A DNA stretch of 6,745 bases from Firmicutes bacterium UBA1065. Its GTDB lineage: Bacteria; Bacillota; Clostridia; Tissierellales; Sedimentibacteraceae. Each line of letters begins with the position of its first letter. Positions within the stretch are counted from its first letter, which is position 1. The DNA lies in assembly GCA_002316225.1 (NCBI GenBank), contig DCDC01000156.1, positions 1-6,745 on the forward strand, given 5' to 3'. Below, in pieces: positions 1-6,648 of the stretch. The translations under genes and the position numbers were made by a program. The notes below the pieces were generated by a model. It ran no database searches and was not told where the DNA came from. It was given only the letters and a program-made list of their open reading frames with translations.

Positions 1-118
1 CACGCAGAACCTGATGGACTACGCAGGCGGCACGGAGCTCTGGGCGCACCAGTGGGGGCAAATCCGCGACCCGCAGAACATCTGGTTTGCCTGGGCGCAG
101 GAGGAGGGGGAAGGGGAG
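1..118 (+). repeat. Direct repeat of the core 3' end, copy 1
   Basis: Bases 1-118 align without gaps to 3845-3962 with 13 mismatches by hand count (about 89% identity). Both copies encode the Met-turn region and the QEEGEGE hinge in the same protein frame. The left end of the repeat is cut by the window, so the true repeat is probably much longer upstream. The right end coincides with the start of the variable toxin domain. Confidence 0.9.
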
Positions 119-1117
119 TGGCTTAATCAATATTTAACTGAAGAGCAAACTCTTGGCATAGTAAATCAAATAAGAATATCAAATATTGAAGAAATAAACC
201 GATTAAACTTAAATTCCTTTATTTTTTCAAGAGGAACTTTTAGTAATTCTTTTAAAATTGGAGAAAAATATTTTAGTAATTTTGAAATTGAAATCAAAGG
301 AGTAAATGATGTCATTCAACCAAATTCAAATCAACTAAATGAAATAGACCCTGCCGAATATAATAGAATTTATATTTCTCAAACGGGTGAAAATCATGGT
401 AATTTCATTAAGTATCAGTTCCATTCGTTTAAAAAAACACCTGAAGCGCCATTCTCTGAACAATTGTCGAATAACATTCTTCTAGAAATAACAGTTAAAG
501 ATGATGATTCATGGGCTTTTGAGCATTATCTGTACAATATAACTCCAAATATTGAAATAGTAATCTCAAATATTGAGTCCGATAGTCTTTATACCTTGAG
601 TTCACTTGATATTGATAATGGTAAAATTACGGGATACATGATTGAAAGACCATCGGGAACAGCAGAGGAGGAAAGAACTGAAGGTAGTTTAAAAAGAATA
701 CCTTCAGGTACGTATTCCGTCTGTTTTCCTTATGGTGATTGTAGGCCAGAAACAACAAGACCAAATAGGCTGAATGAGCTATGGGTAAAAACGCATGGAG
801 AGTACGATCAGCTCGGTGGATATATTTCTCGTAACTATATTTTAGTCCATGTTGGTAATAAGGTTTGGGATACAGAAGGATGCATTTTACCTGGAACAGG
901 GCATCATGAATTTACCTTGAAGGAAAATTATGAAAATAGTAGTACCGGAGAATTATATACAGCTGGAACAACCATGGAAATGGTTACAGGTTCAACGGAT
1001 TTTCTTAATAATACGCTATCTCCATATTTGATGGATAAGATTAATGTATTAAAAGTTTTAGGTTTAGATAGAAGTATTCCCGAATATCTAGGTATTAAGA
1101 TAATAGTAAACAGGTAG
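2..1117 (+). CDS. C-terminal part of a polymorphic toxin: metallopeptidase core end plus DUF5675-like toxin domain (5' partial)
   Basis: The frame is open to the left edge, so the gene starts outside the window; the ATG at 14 is an internal Met (the Met-turn of the core). Numbering from the codon at 2, residues 1-39 match the core of the downstream toxin gene (NLMDY at 3-7, then a conserved QW/RDP stretch and the GEGE hinge at 36-39). Residues 40-371 are unrelated to the downstream protein and strongly AT-rich. Residues about 40-206 look beta-rich and I do not recognise them. Residues about 207-371 resemble DUF5675: RIPSGTYSV at 232-240, then ILVHVGN with His283 and DTEGCIL with Cys294. The His/Cys pattern loosely recalls L,D-transpeptidase active sites, but the spacing (11 residues) is shorter, so catalysis is inference. 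DUF5675 genes occur in phages near lysis genes, which suggests a cell-wall target. An exported partner gene starts 3 nt after the stop, as expected for a toxin-immunity pair. Confidence 0.8.
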   Translation, partial: TQNLMDYAGGTELWAHQWGQIRDPQNIWFAWAQEEGEGEWLNQYLTEEQTLGIVNQIRISNIEEINRLNLNSFIFSRGTFSNSFKIGEKYFSNFEIEIKGVNDVIQPNSNQLNEIDPAEYNRIYISQTGENHGNFIKYQFHSFKKTPEAPFSEQLSNNILLEITVKDDDSWAFEHYLYNITPNIEIVISNIESDSLYTLSSLDIDNGKITGYMIERPSGTAEEERTEGSLKRIPSGTYSVCFPYGDCRPETTRPNRLNELWVKTHGEYDQLGGYISRNYILVHVGNKVWDTEGCILPGTGHHEFTLKENYENSSTGELYTAGTTMEMVTGSTDFLNNTLSPYLMDKINVLKVLGLDRSIPEYLGIKIIVNR

Positions 1118-2278
1118 ATTATGAAACAAAAACATTTTATAATTCTTATTATTGTTCATATTTCTATTCATATATATGGGCAAGATAACAGGTATAACGG
1201 TATAGCAAATGATGTTGGTATTATGAATCCTTTTTGGTCAAATTATAAAGAGGATATTAAGGCCCAACATATTGCATCAATTGAAAAATCCATATCTCGT
1301 AGTATTAAGAACTATACGCTTATAGAGTATTGTTTTGCTCTAGATCAGTTATTATCTAAACTTGAAAATAACGTATCCACTCAAAATGAATGGCTCTTAT
1401 ATATGGATAGCCTGGTTCTGTATAGTAAGGGAAATAGCCCACGAGCTGGAATTATACCTCTTGAATCCCAGTTTTTTATTGCTACACTGAAAAAGAATGC
1501 AGCAGAGCTAAGTAGGAATTATCCAAAAGCATACTCCTTTTTAGTTGAAAATACCCCTCCTATGTTTGGATATGGCTATAAACCATCAGATTACGAATTA
1601 ATTCTTCAAGAAAAAGGGTTTAGTGAAATAAAAGATGAAGGAGTTATATTTGACTTATTGCTTCTGGAGGATACCTCTCTATTAAATGTCATTGAAAAAA
1701 ATCCTGAACTATTAAAGCGTTACCATACATGGCTTACCTATAATGTGCCCGATCGTTCCTTTGCTTTCGAGTTTTCAGAAGACCGGGCAAGTGAAGTTTT
1801 GCGTCGTAAATTTCTGTACTTATGGAATCTTTTTAAGCAACAAAATAATGAGTTGGCCCAGTATACCGCTGAACAGCTATTGAAGATTAAAGTAGTTCGC
1901 CCAAAACCTGTTCCTCAATATTCACCTTTAAGGGTAATAAACGGTGCATGGCAAGGAGCTTTCGGTAGCGAAAAAGAAATTTACATAATAAATAGTTATT
2001 CTGATGTGAGTAATAACGACAATAAGGTTACTGGCAAAAGTAAATTTGTTGGACAACCTGACAGTAAATTTGTTTTAATGGTTGGTAATTATAAAGATAA
2101 GGGCACATATTTTGAGATAGAAATGATTGAACAACCTGATACAGCGCAATGGAATGGAATATTTAAGTATCAAATAAATAAGGAAACAAGAATATTAAAA
2201 GGAACATGGGAATCCAACAATAGAGAATTAAAGCGTGAGTTTGAGCTTAAGAAGAGAGCAGAGGATGAGTGGTGGTGA
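119..2278 (+). other. Exchangeable toxin-immunity cassette 1 (AT-rich)
   Basis: This is the stretch from the first base after the shared core hinge to the end of immunity gene 1. It is markedly AT-rich compared with the core on either side and has no counterpart elsewhere in the window. It holds the variable toxin domain and its partner gene, the unit expected to be exchanged by recombination in polymorphic toxin loci. The left edge is sharp because identity between the two core copies stops at 118. The right edge is less certain and could lie anywhere around 2250-2280. Confidence 0.6.
1121..2278 (+). CDS. Exported protein, putative immunity protein for the DUF5675-like toxin
   Basis: I do not recognise this 385-residue protein as a named family. 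Residues 1-20 form a Sec-type signal peptide: MKQK, then a hydrophobic run ending IYGQ, with no lipobox Cys, so the product should be periplasmic or secreted. Residues about 40-255 look helical. Residues about 272-376 (from INGAWQGAFG to FELKK) read as alternating strands with GxWxG, G-x-F-Y-like and GTWE motifs, suggesting a small beta-barrel or calycin-like domain. The gene starts 3 nt after the toxin 1 stop, so the two are probably translationally coupled. This position and the export signal are the basis for the immunity call. The last seven residues (RAEDEWW, bases 2255-2275) are read in another frame from DNA that also reads as the start of the next gene, so the native C-terminus may have been replaced at a recombination junction. 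Coding certainty is high; the function is inferred. Confidence 0.72.
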   Translation: MKQKHFIILIIVHISIHIYGQDNRYNGIANDVGIMNPFWSNYKEDIKAQHIASIEKSISRSIKNYTLIEYCFALDQLLSKLENNVSTQNEWLLYMDSLVLYSKGNSPRAGIIPLESQFFIATLKKNAAELSRNYPKAYSFLVENTPPMFGYGYKPSDYELILQEKGFSEIKDEGVIFDLLLLEDTSLLNVIEKNPELLKRYHTWLTYNVPDRSFAFEFSEDRASEVLRRKFLYLWNLFKQQNNELAQYTAEQLLKIKVVRPKPVPQYSPLRVINGAWQGAFGSEKEIYIINSYSDVSNNDNKVTGKSKFVGQPDSKFVLMVGNYKDKGTYFEIEMIEQPDTAQWNGIFKYQINKETRILKGTWESNNRELKREFELKKRAEDEWW

Positions 2279-2300
2279 TCGCTCTGCATGTATTTACCCC
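2235..2300 (+). other. Probable recombination junction between immunity gene 1 and the truncated core
   Basis: The end of immunity gene 1 (stop 2276-2278) overlaps the open frame of the next core, which can start at GTG 2235 or ATG 2265. The core frame here reads EQRMSGGDRSACIYPLV without a signal peptide, so the protein begins in the middle of what looks like conserved scaffold. Composition shifts from AT-rich to GC-rich across this stretch. The simplest reading is that an immunity gene was joined to an internal point of a core gene. The exact breakpoint cannot be seen without a full-length core for comparison. Confidence 0.5.
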
Positions 2301-5300
2301 CTTGTGCAGGCCGTTTGCAACGGCGACCCCACCTCGCTGAGCGATTTTACCGCGTGGCAACGCCTCGACATCCCCAGCCCGCCCCCGCCGCCCGACTCCG
2401 CCTCGTGCCCCAACTGCGGGTGCGACGATAATATTATCCCAAAGGAAATTGAGAACCTTGAGCTCAACCGTAACCTAAAACCCGGCGATACCCTTGTAAA
2501 CCGTGCGGGTACAACCCGTTTTATTGTTAAAACGGCAACACCTCAGGGCGATGGCGTTTACAAGGGCATATTCCTCTTCTGGGCGGAGCTATGGAAGGTT
2601 AAGTTTGTTTGCGAGTACTGGGATTTATCAGCCAATACCGATAATGTAATCCTTAATATGGATTTTAAGAGCGTTTACAACCCCCAGCTCCTGCTCGATG
2701 TGGATGTTATGACGGCCTACCTGGACAGCTTGGCTAGCGCTATTACCACCCTAACAATAAACACAACTATTAGCGATACCCTCACGGTCAGCGACTCCAT
2801 CGTTACAATCTACGTGAACGAGGGCGATTCCGTAATTGCTGTAACCGTTGGGGAGAATGGCGAAATCACCGAGATTGTTGTTGGCACCAGCACCGACGAC
2901 CTGGGCCACACCCTGATCACCGGGGAGGATGGCGGGGAGTACGTGGTTACCGGTAACGGCGAGGTTATGGGCGTTGACGAGTTTAAAGAAACCGGCGGTA
3001 ACGATGGTAAAATTGAGGAGTACAAGGAGGAGAAGGAATCGCACCTATCTGCCACCACTGTTAGCTTTTCGGCCTCACCAACCCAAAAGTACGGTTTCGA
3101 TGCCTACACGGAGCAGAAGCAGGCGCTTCGCAGCGGCTACCCCGCGCTGGCGAACGGTTACACCCCCGCCTACAAGAGCGTGGAGAGCTACGCCACCGAC
3201 AGGGTGGTGCCCAGCTCCCTCGGCGAGGGCATCACCTTCCGCGACGAGATGGGGATTCCCGCCATTGCCACTGGTGACGAGCTAACCCTGCGTGGCCGTG
3301 CCAACGGCACGGCTACCTCGCTCTACGCCTACAAGGCCGTAACCGACACCACCGAGGAGGTGGCTGGTAAGCTGGAGGTGCTGAGCTACGACCAGCAGGT
3401 CCGCAAGCTCTACATTGTACCCGTGAACAATGCCCAGCTGCCCGATGCCGCCACCCTGCAGAACGTGCTAAACACGGTTTACGCCCAGGCCGTAACCCGC
3501 TGGGAGGTGGTGAAGGTAGACTCCAGTGTCTCTGTAACCTTCCCCAACGGCCATATGACCCACGGCGGCACCGGCGCCATTGGGGTGTACAACGCCGACC
3601 AGAACGCCATAATAGGTGGGTTCAAGGAGACCAACGTTCTGGAGGGCAGCGCCCTCTACCTCTTCTTCGTGGAGGGCGTGGAGGACAAGGGGGGCGATGT
3701 GGCCGGCTACATGCCGCTGCAGCGGCAGGTGGGCTTCATCTACGATAGCCCCAACCTGTTTGTGGTGGCCCACGAGCTAGGCCATGGCGCCTTCAACCTA
3801 CGCCACACCTTTAGCCCCGAGAACTTTATTGCGGCGGAGCGCACCACGCAGAACCTGATGGTCTACGCAGGCGGCACGGAGCTCTGGAAACACCAGTGGG
3901 AGTTCATTCGCGACCCGCAGAACATTTGGTTCGCCTGGGCACAGGAGGAGGGGGAGGGGGAGGCGAAAGATGATAGAAATATAGTAATTGCAAAAACCAA
4001 AGAATTCCTTCCAAGCATTAATAATCTAGACGTTGAATTTAAGATCAATCATGGGAATATAGGTTTAGTTACTGCTCAAATAATTAATAATAGTAAAGAA
4101 TTACTTCATGAAGAAGTTTTTCCAACACCTGTAAAAGATAATGTTAATTATTTATATACATGGGATGGAAAGATGAATAAAAATAATAATGATTTAATAA
4201 GTGAAGAAAAATTTATTGTTTCAATAATTCAAGGCTCAAAAGATGTCACTCACCCTGACCTATTTGGTAAAACAAAGGATGAAAAAGAAGTATTTGTAGA
4301 TTATACAAAAGTTCAATGGGAAAAATCAAATGTTAAAACATGGGCATGTATAAATAGCAGAGATTATGAAGAATATAAAAAAGACATTGAAAATAAGGTT
4401 TATAATATTGGTTTTGATCTTCTTGATATTGAGGCAGATTCTCCTTACAGAAAAAATCCATTAAAATATGTTGAAGATAATGTGATTGAGACATCCTTTT
4501 TCGGCAATAAAATATATGTGCACAAAATGTTTGCGGAAGAACTAAATCAAATTGAAAAGAATTGTTCCAATATACAGCCATTGTCTATTCAAATTACTAG
4601 TAGTTTTAGAATTGGAAACACATTAGTTAAGGACAAAAACGAAAATTATAAGTTAAGTGATCATTGCCTTGGTTTGGCTATTGATTTAAATCCTTCAGAC
4701 AATCCATATCTTTCGAGAAAATGCGATAAAACTAATAATGTTGATGTTCTTTATACAATTGATGCACTATGTCAAATTTCTACTGATAATTCAATAGTTA
4801 GAGTTAAAGATCCTTTAAAACTTTTTGAAATAAATAGACTTTTTTTAGAAAAATTCAAAAAAGATGGATTTTCATCTAAAGATATTGGCAATGTTTTAAG
4901 TTCAAACTATATATCTATAGGTACATATCTTGAAGAGAAAGATAATTATACCTATAAAAATTTAAGTGAATCAATTGTTGAATCAAATATAAATTCTTTG
5001 ATTGATAACTTTAATGACGAAAAAATGACGGAACAAGAATTTTGCGATCAACTAAAGAAAATTAAAGAGAGATTGACTGCATTCGAAAGTTTTAATTCAG
5101 TATTTAACAGTATAAGTTTTATAAAGGATTATAATTTGTCAGCATATAGCAAATTAAACGATTATATTTTAAATACGAAAAATGGTATTGATAATTTATT
5201 GTCTAGTCATGTTAGACCTTTAAACAGTTTGATTGCTTTTAATGATAATGGTATTGCGGAGTATCTAATTTGTTTTAATAAAATTCAATCTTTAACTGTT

Positions 5301-5501
5301 GATTTTAAGACATTTGGGCTTGATTTAGGAAAAATTGTTAATCTTGGAAAGGATAGAGGAGCATTGGTGTTCGATAAAGGGTTTTTCAATATTGATTTAG
5401 ATCTTATACGGCTCATGTTAGAGTCAGGTAAGTTAGATTGGGGTGCAAGTTACGGTGATTATATGCATTTTAATTTTAAAAAATCCAACATTAAACAATA
5501 A
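2265..5501 (+). CDS. 5'-truncated polymorphic toxin: metzincin-like core fused to M15 (VanY-like) peptidase toxin domain
   Basis: 1078 residues from ATG 2265; a GTG at 2235 in the same frame would add 10. ATG 2265 was chosen because a purine-rich stretch precedes it; it overlaps the previous gene by 14 nt. No signal peptide is present although the family is exported, so this looks like a core copy lacking its N-terminus. Residues 1-566 are GC-rich core: a proline-rich linker (about 38-45), CPNCGC (48-53), beta-repeat-like segments, then a metallopeptidase with HELGH at 503-507, a third His at 514 and Met-turn NLMVY at 530-534. The core ends in GEGE at 566. Residues 567-1078 are AT-rich: a beta-rich segment containing TWDGKMN, then M15-type motifs, namely SSFR with Arg782, SDH with His800, AIDLN with Asp807, and GDYMHF with Asp1065 and His1068. 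M15 enzymes cut peptidoglycan stem peptides using such His/Asp/His zinc ligands. The roughly 260 residues between Asp807 and His1068 are far more than usual. The core protease probably releases the toxin domain (inference). It may be expressed only after recombination with a full-length core. Confidence 0.8.
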   Translation: MSGGDRSACIYPLVQAVCNGDPTSLSDFTAWQRLDIPSPPPPPDSASCPNCGCDDNIIPKEIENLELNRNLKPGDTLVNRAGTTRFIVKTATPQGDGVYKGIFLFWAELWKVKFVCEYWDLSANTDNVILNMDFKSVYNPQLLLDVDVMTAYLDSLASAITTLTINTTISDTLTVSDSIVTIYVNEGDSVIAVTVGENGEITEIVVGTSTDDLGHTLITGEDGGEYVVTGNGEVMGVDEFKETGGNDGKIEEYKEEKESHLSATTVSFSASPTQKYGFDAYTEQKQALRSGYPALANGYTPAYKSVESYATDRVVPSSLGEGITFRDEMGIPAIATGDELTLRGRANGTATSLYAYKAVTDTTEEVAGKLEVLSYDQQVRKLYIVPVNNAQLPDAATLQNVLNTVYAQAVTRWEVVKVDSSVSVTFPNGHMTHGGTGAIGVYNADQNAIIGGFKETNVLEGSALYLFFVEGVEDKGGDVAGYMPLQRQVGFIYDSPNLFVVAHELGHGAFNLRHTFSPENFIAAERTTQNLMVYAGGTELWKHQWEFIRDPQNIWFAWAQEEGEGEAKDDRNIVIAKTKEFLPSINNLDVEFKINHGNIGLVTAQIINNSKELLHEEVFPTPVKDNVNYLYTWDGKMNKNNNDLISEEKFIVSIIQGSKDVTHPDLFGKTKDEKEVFVDYTKVQWEKSNVKTWACINSRDYEEYKKDIENKVYNIGFDLLDIEADSPYRKNPLKYVEDNVIETSFFGNKIYVHKMFAEELNQIEKNCSNIQPLSIQITSSFRIGNTLVKDKNENYKLSDHCLGLAIDLNPSDNPYLSRKCDKTNNVDVLYTIDALCQISTDNSIVRVKDPLKLFEINRLFLEKFKKDGFSSKDIGNVLSSNYISIGTYLEEKDNYTYKNLSESIVESNINSLIDNFNDEKMTEQEFCDQLKKIKERLTAFESFNSVFNSISFIKDYNLSAYSKLNDYILNTKNGIDNLLSSHVRPLNSLIAFNDNGIAEYLICFNKIQSLTVDFKTFGLDLGKIVNLGKDRGALVFDKGFFNIDLDLIRLMLESGKLDWGASYGDYMHFNFKKSNIKQ
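3845..3962 (+). repeat. Direct repeat of the core 3' end, copy 2
   Basis: This is the counterpart of bases 1-118. Differences cluster in the middle (tggaaacac against tgggcgcac, and the following codons), while both ends are nearly identical. The homology very likely continues to the left through the rest of the core, which cannot be checked because the upstream copy lies outside the window. Confidence 0.9.
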
Positions 5502-6648
5502 GGTTATGAGAAAAGAAATTCTTCTGTTTTTTTATGTTTTTTTGTTTTACAGTTGTGCAGGCCAGACAGAAACCTATAAAGACGATGATGGGGGAAAAAC
5601 TATTTTATGTTATAACTTGAATAGTTATAATATGGATGATATTTTGTATAAGAATATTTTCAAGCATGTTAATGAAAAGATTCTCTTTTTAAACAAAGTT
5701 CATATTGACGATACTTTGTTTGGAAAATCTTTACCATTTATCATTAATGATAATGTAGTCTATTTTGATAGAATTGCTAAGTTAAAATATGAAGAAGATA
5801 CTTCTATTTCTTTAAATGATTCGTCGTTTAAAATAGATGAAAGATTTTTTATAGAAGTTTTTTTAAGTGATAAAATAATATTATTAAATAGTCGTGGCAA
5901 TAAAATAAGAGAAAAAGATAGTTATAGAATATTCAATCCTCTTAAACCAAGAGTAATTAGGGGACTTCAATCCGTTTTTTATATTAACGAAAAGGAATTA
6001 GTTGTTTGTGATTTATTATCAGGTAAAGTTTTCTGGTCATTTAAAGACAACAATGCACTGGGGAATTTCTTCCAGACTGAAGAATTTCTTTTTTTGTCAA
6101 CAAAGGAGAAATTGCTAAAATTTGACATTAAAACAGGGAAAATACTGTTTGAGTTTTCTGTTCCGTATATTATTAATGATTTTGTTTTTTCCAATGAAGA
6201 ATTGTTCTTTAGTGTAAAACATAAGGGTTTGTTTGCATTAAATATTAAAAGCAACAAAATTGAATGGGAATTTAGATGTGATGAAGATGGCGTAGCTTAT
6301 ATAGATAATGATATGCTTTTTTTTAACAATGGGACTGTATATGCAATTGATTTGAGAAAAAAGGAAATCAAATGGGCAACTAAAACAATAGCATTTAATG
6401 GTGATTTAATAGTAAAAGAAAGCCTCGCTATATGTAAAAACTTTTTAATGGTTGATGGATACACTGGGTCAGATGAAGCTAATACAACAATTCCATTGTT
6501 AATAAATAAAGAAAATGGCAAAATTTTATTTGCAGATTGGGACGAAGGTTACCAATCATTAAAATATGCACCACATTCAGATAATGATTTAATCGTTGCA
6601 ATGAAAGATAATTGTTGGCTTTATTTATATAAAATCATTGCAGACTAA
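3963..6648 (+). other. Exchangeable toxin-immunity cassette 2 (AT-rich)
   Basis: The base composition falls abruptly after 3962. By hand count, one 60-base line of the core (3661-3720) is 40/60 GC, and one line of this cassette (4981-5040) is 14/60. The cassette contains the M15 toxin domain and the propeller lipoprotein. It begins at the same codon boundary of the same hinge as cassette 1, and GC-rich sequence returns right after the stop at 6648. This supports insertion of a foreign AT-rich module into a GC-richer scaffold. Confidence 0.6.
5506..6648 (+). CDS. PQQ-like beta-propeller lipoprotein, putative immunity protein for the M15 toxin
   Basis: This 380-residue protein starts at ATG 5506, 4 nt after the toxin stop. 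An upstream in-frame ATG at 5443 was rejected because it lies inside the toxin's catalytic end and would bury the signal peptide. Residues 1-16 are MRKE plus an aromatic hydrophobic run ending FYS, followed by Cys17 (SCAGQ), which suggests a lipoprotein signal. Residues -3 and -2 (F, Y) are not the canonical LxxC choice. From about residue 166 there are repeats of the PQQ/WD40-like type: VVCDLLSGKVFWSF (166), LLKFDIKTGKILFEF (203), LFALNIKSNKIEWEF (242), VYAIDLRKKEIKW (278) and LLINKENGKILFADW (331). The fold resembles BamB-type propellers, but partner-gene position argues against housekeeping BamB. A membrane-anchored propeller facing the periplasm could bind and block the peptidase domain; this is inference. 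Codon use is as AT-rich as the toxin domain before it, so the two probably move together. Confidence 0.78.
   Translation: MRKEILLFFYVFLFYSCAGQTETYKDDDGGKTILCYNLNSYNMDDILYKNIFKHVNEKILFLNKVHIDDTLFGKSLPFIINDNVVYFDRIAKLKYEEDTSISLNDSSFKIDERFFIEVFLSDKIILLNSRGNKIREKDSYRIFNPLKPRVIRGLQSVFYINEKELVVCDLLSGKVFWSFKDNNALGNFFQTEEFLFLSTKEKLLKFDIKTGKILFEFSVPYIINDFVFSNEELFFSVKHKGLFALNIKSNKIEWEFRCDEDGVAYIDNDMLFFNNGTVYAIDLRKKEIKWATKTIAFNGDLIVKESLAICKNFLMVDGYTGSDEANTTIPLLINKENGKILFADWDEGYQSLKYAPHSDNDLIVAMKDNCWLYLYKIIAD

Noticed and set aside
14..16. ATG at 14 as a true gene start
   Set aside because: The codons before it (TQNL) match the downstream core copy, and the Met is the Met-turn residue, so the gene continues to the left of the window.
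207..1117. Toxin 1 C-terminus as an ordinary YkuD L,D-transpeptidase
   Set aside because: The His-to-Cys spacing is too short, and the typical S-x-G-C-x-R ending is missing; DUF5675 motifs fit better.
2235..2237. GTG at 2235 as start of the second toxin gene
   Set aside because: It lies deeper inside the immunity gene and lacks a clear ribosome site; ATG 2265 has purine-rich sequence before it. It cannot be fully excluded.
2751..3285. Overlapping open frames on both strands within the core (2751-3044 -, 2810-3058 -, 2929-3285 +)
   Set aside because: These are by-products of GC-rich coding DNA. Their translations have low-complexity or arginine-rich composition and the conserved protein lies in the main frame.
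3468..4581. Antisense open frames at 3468-3773, 3863-4048 and 4333-4581
   Set aside because: They lie opposite recognisable protease and M15 toxin sequence, with no motifs or start context of their own.
5443..5505. Upstream in-frame start for the propeller lipoprotein
   Set aside because: It would overlap the M15 DYMHF motif and place residues ahead of a clear signal peptide beginning at 5506.
5979..6521. Antisense open frames at 5979-6257 and 6297-6521
   Set aside because: They lie opposite the propeller repeats; composition mirrors the + strand gene.
5506..6648. Housekeeping BamB (outer membrane assembly lipoprotein)
   Set aside because: The fold is similar, but only the later part shows repeats, and the gene sits tightly behind a toxin domain in a foreign-looking cassette.
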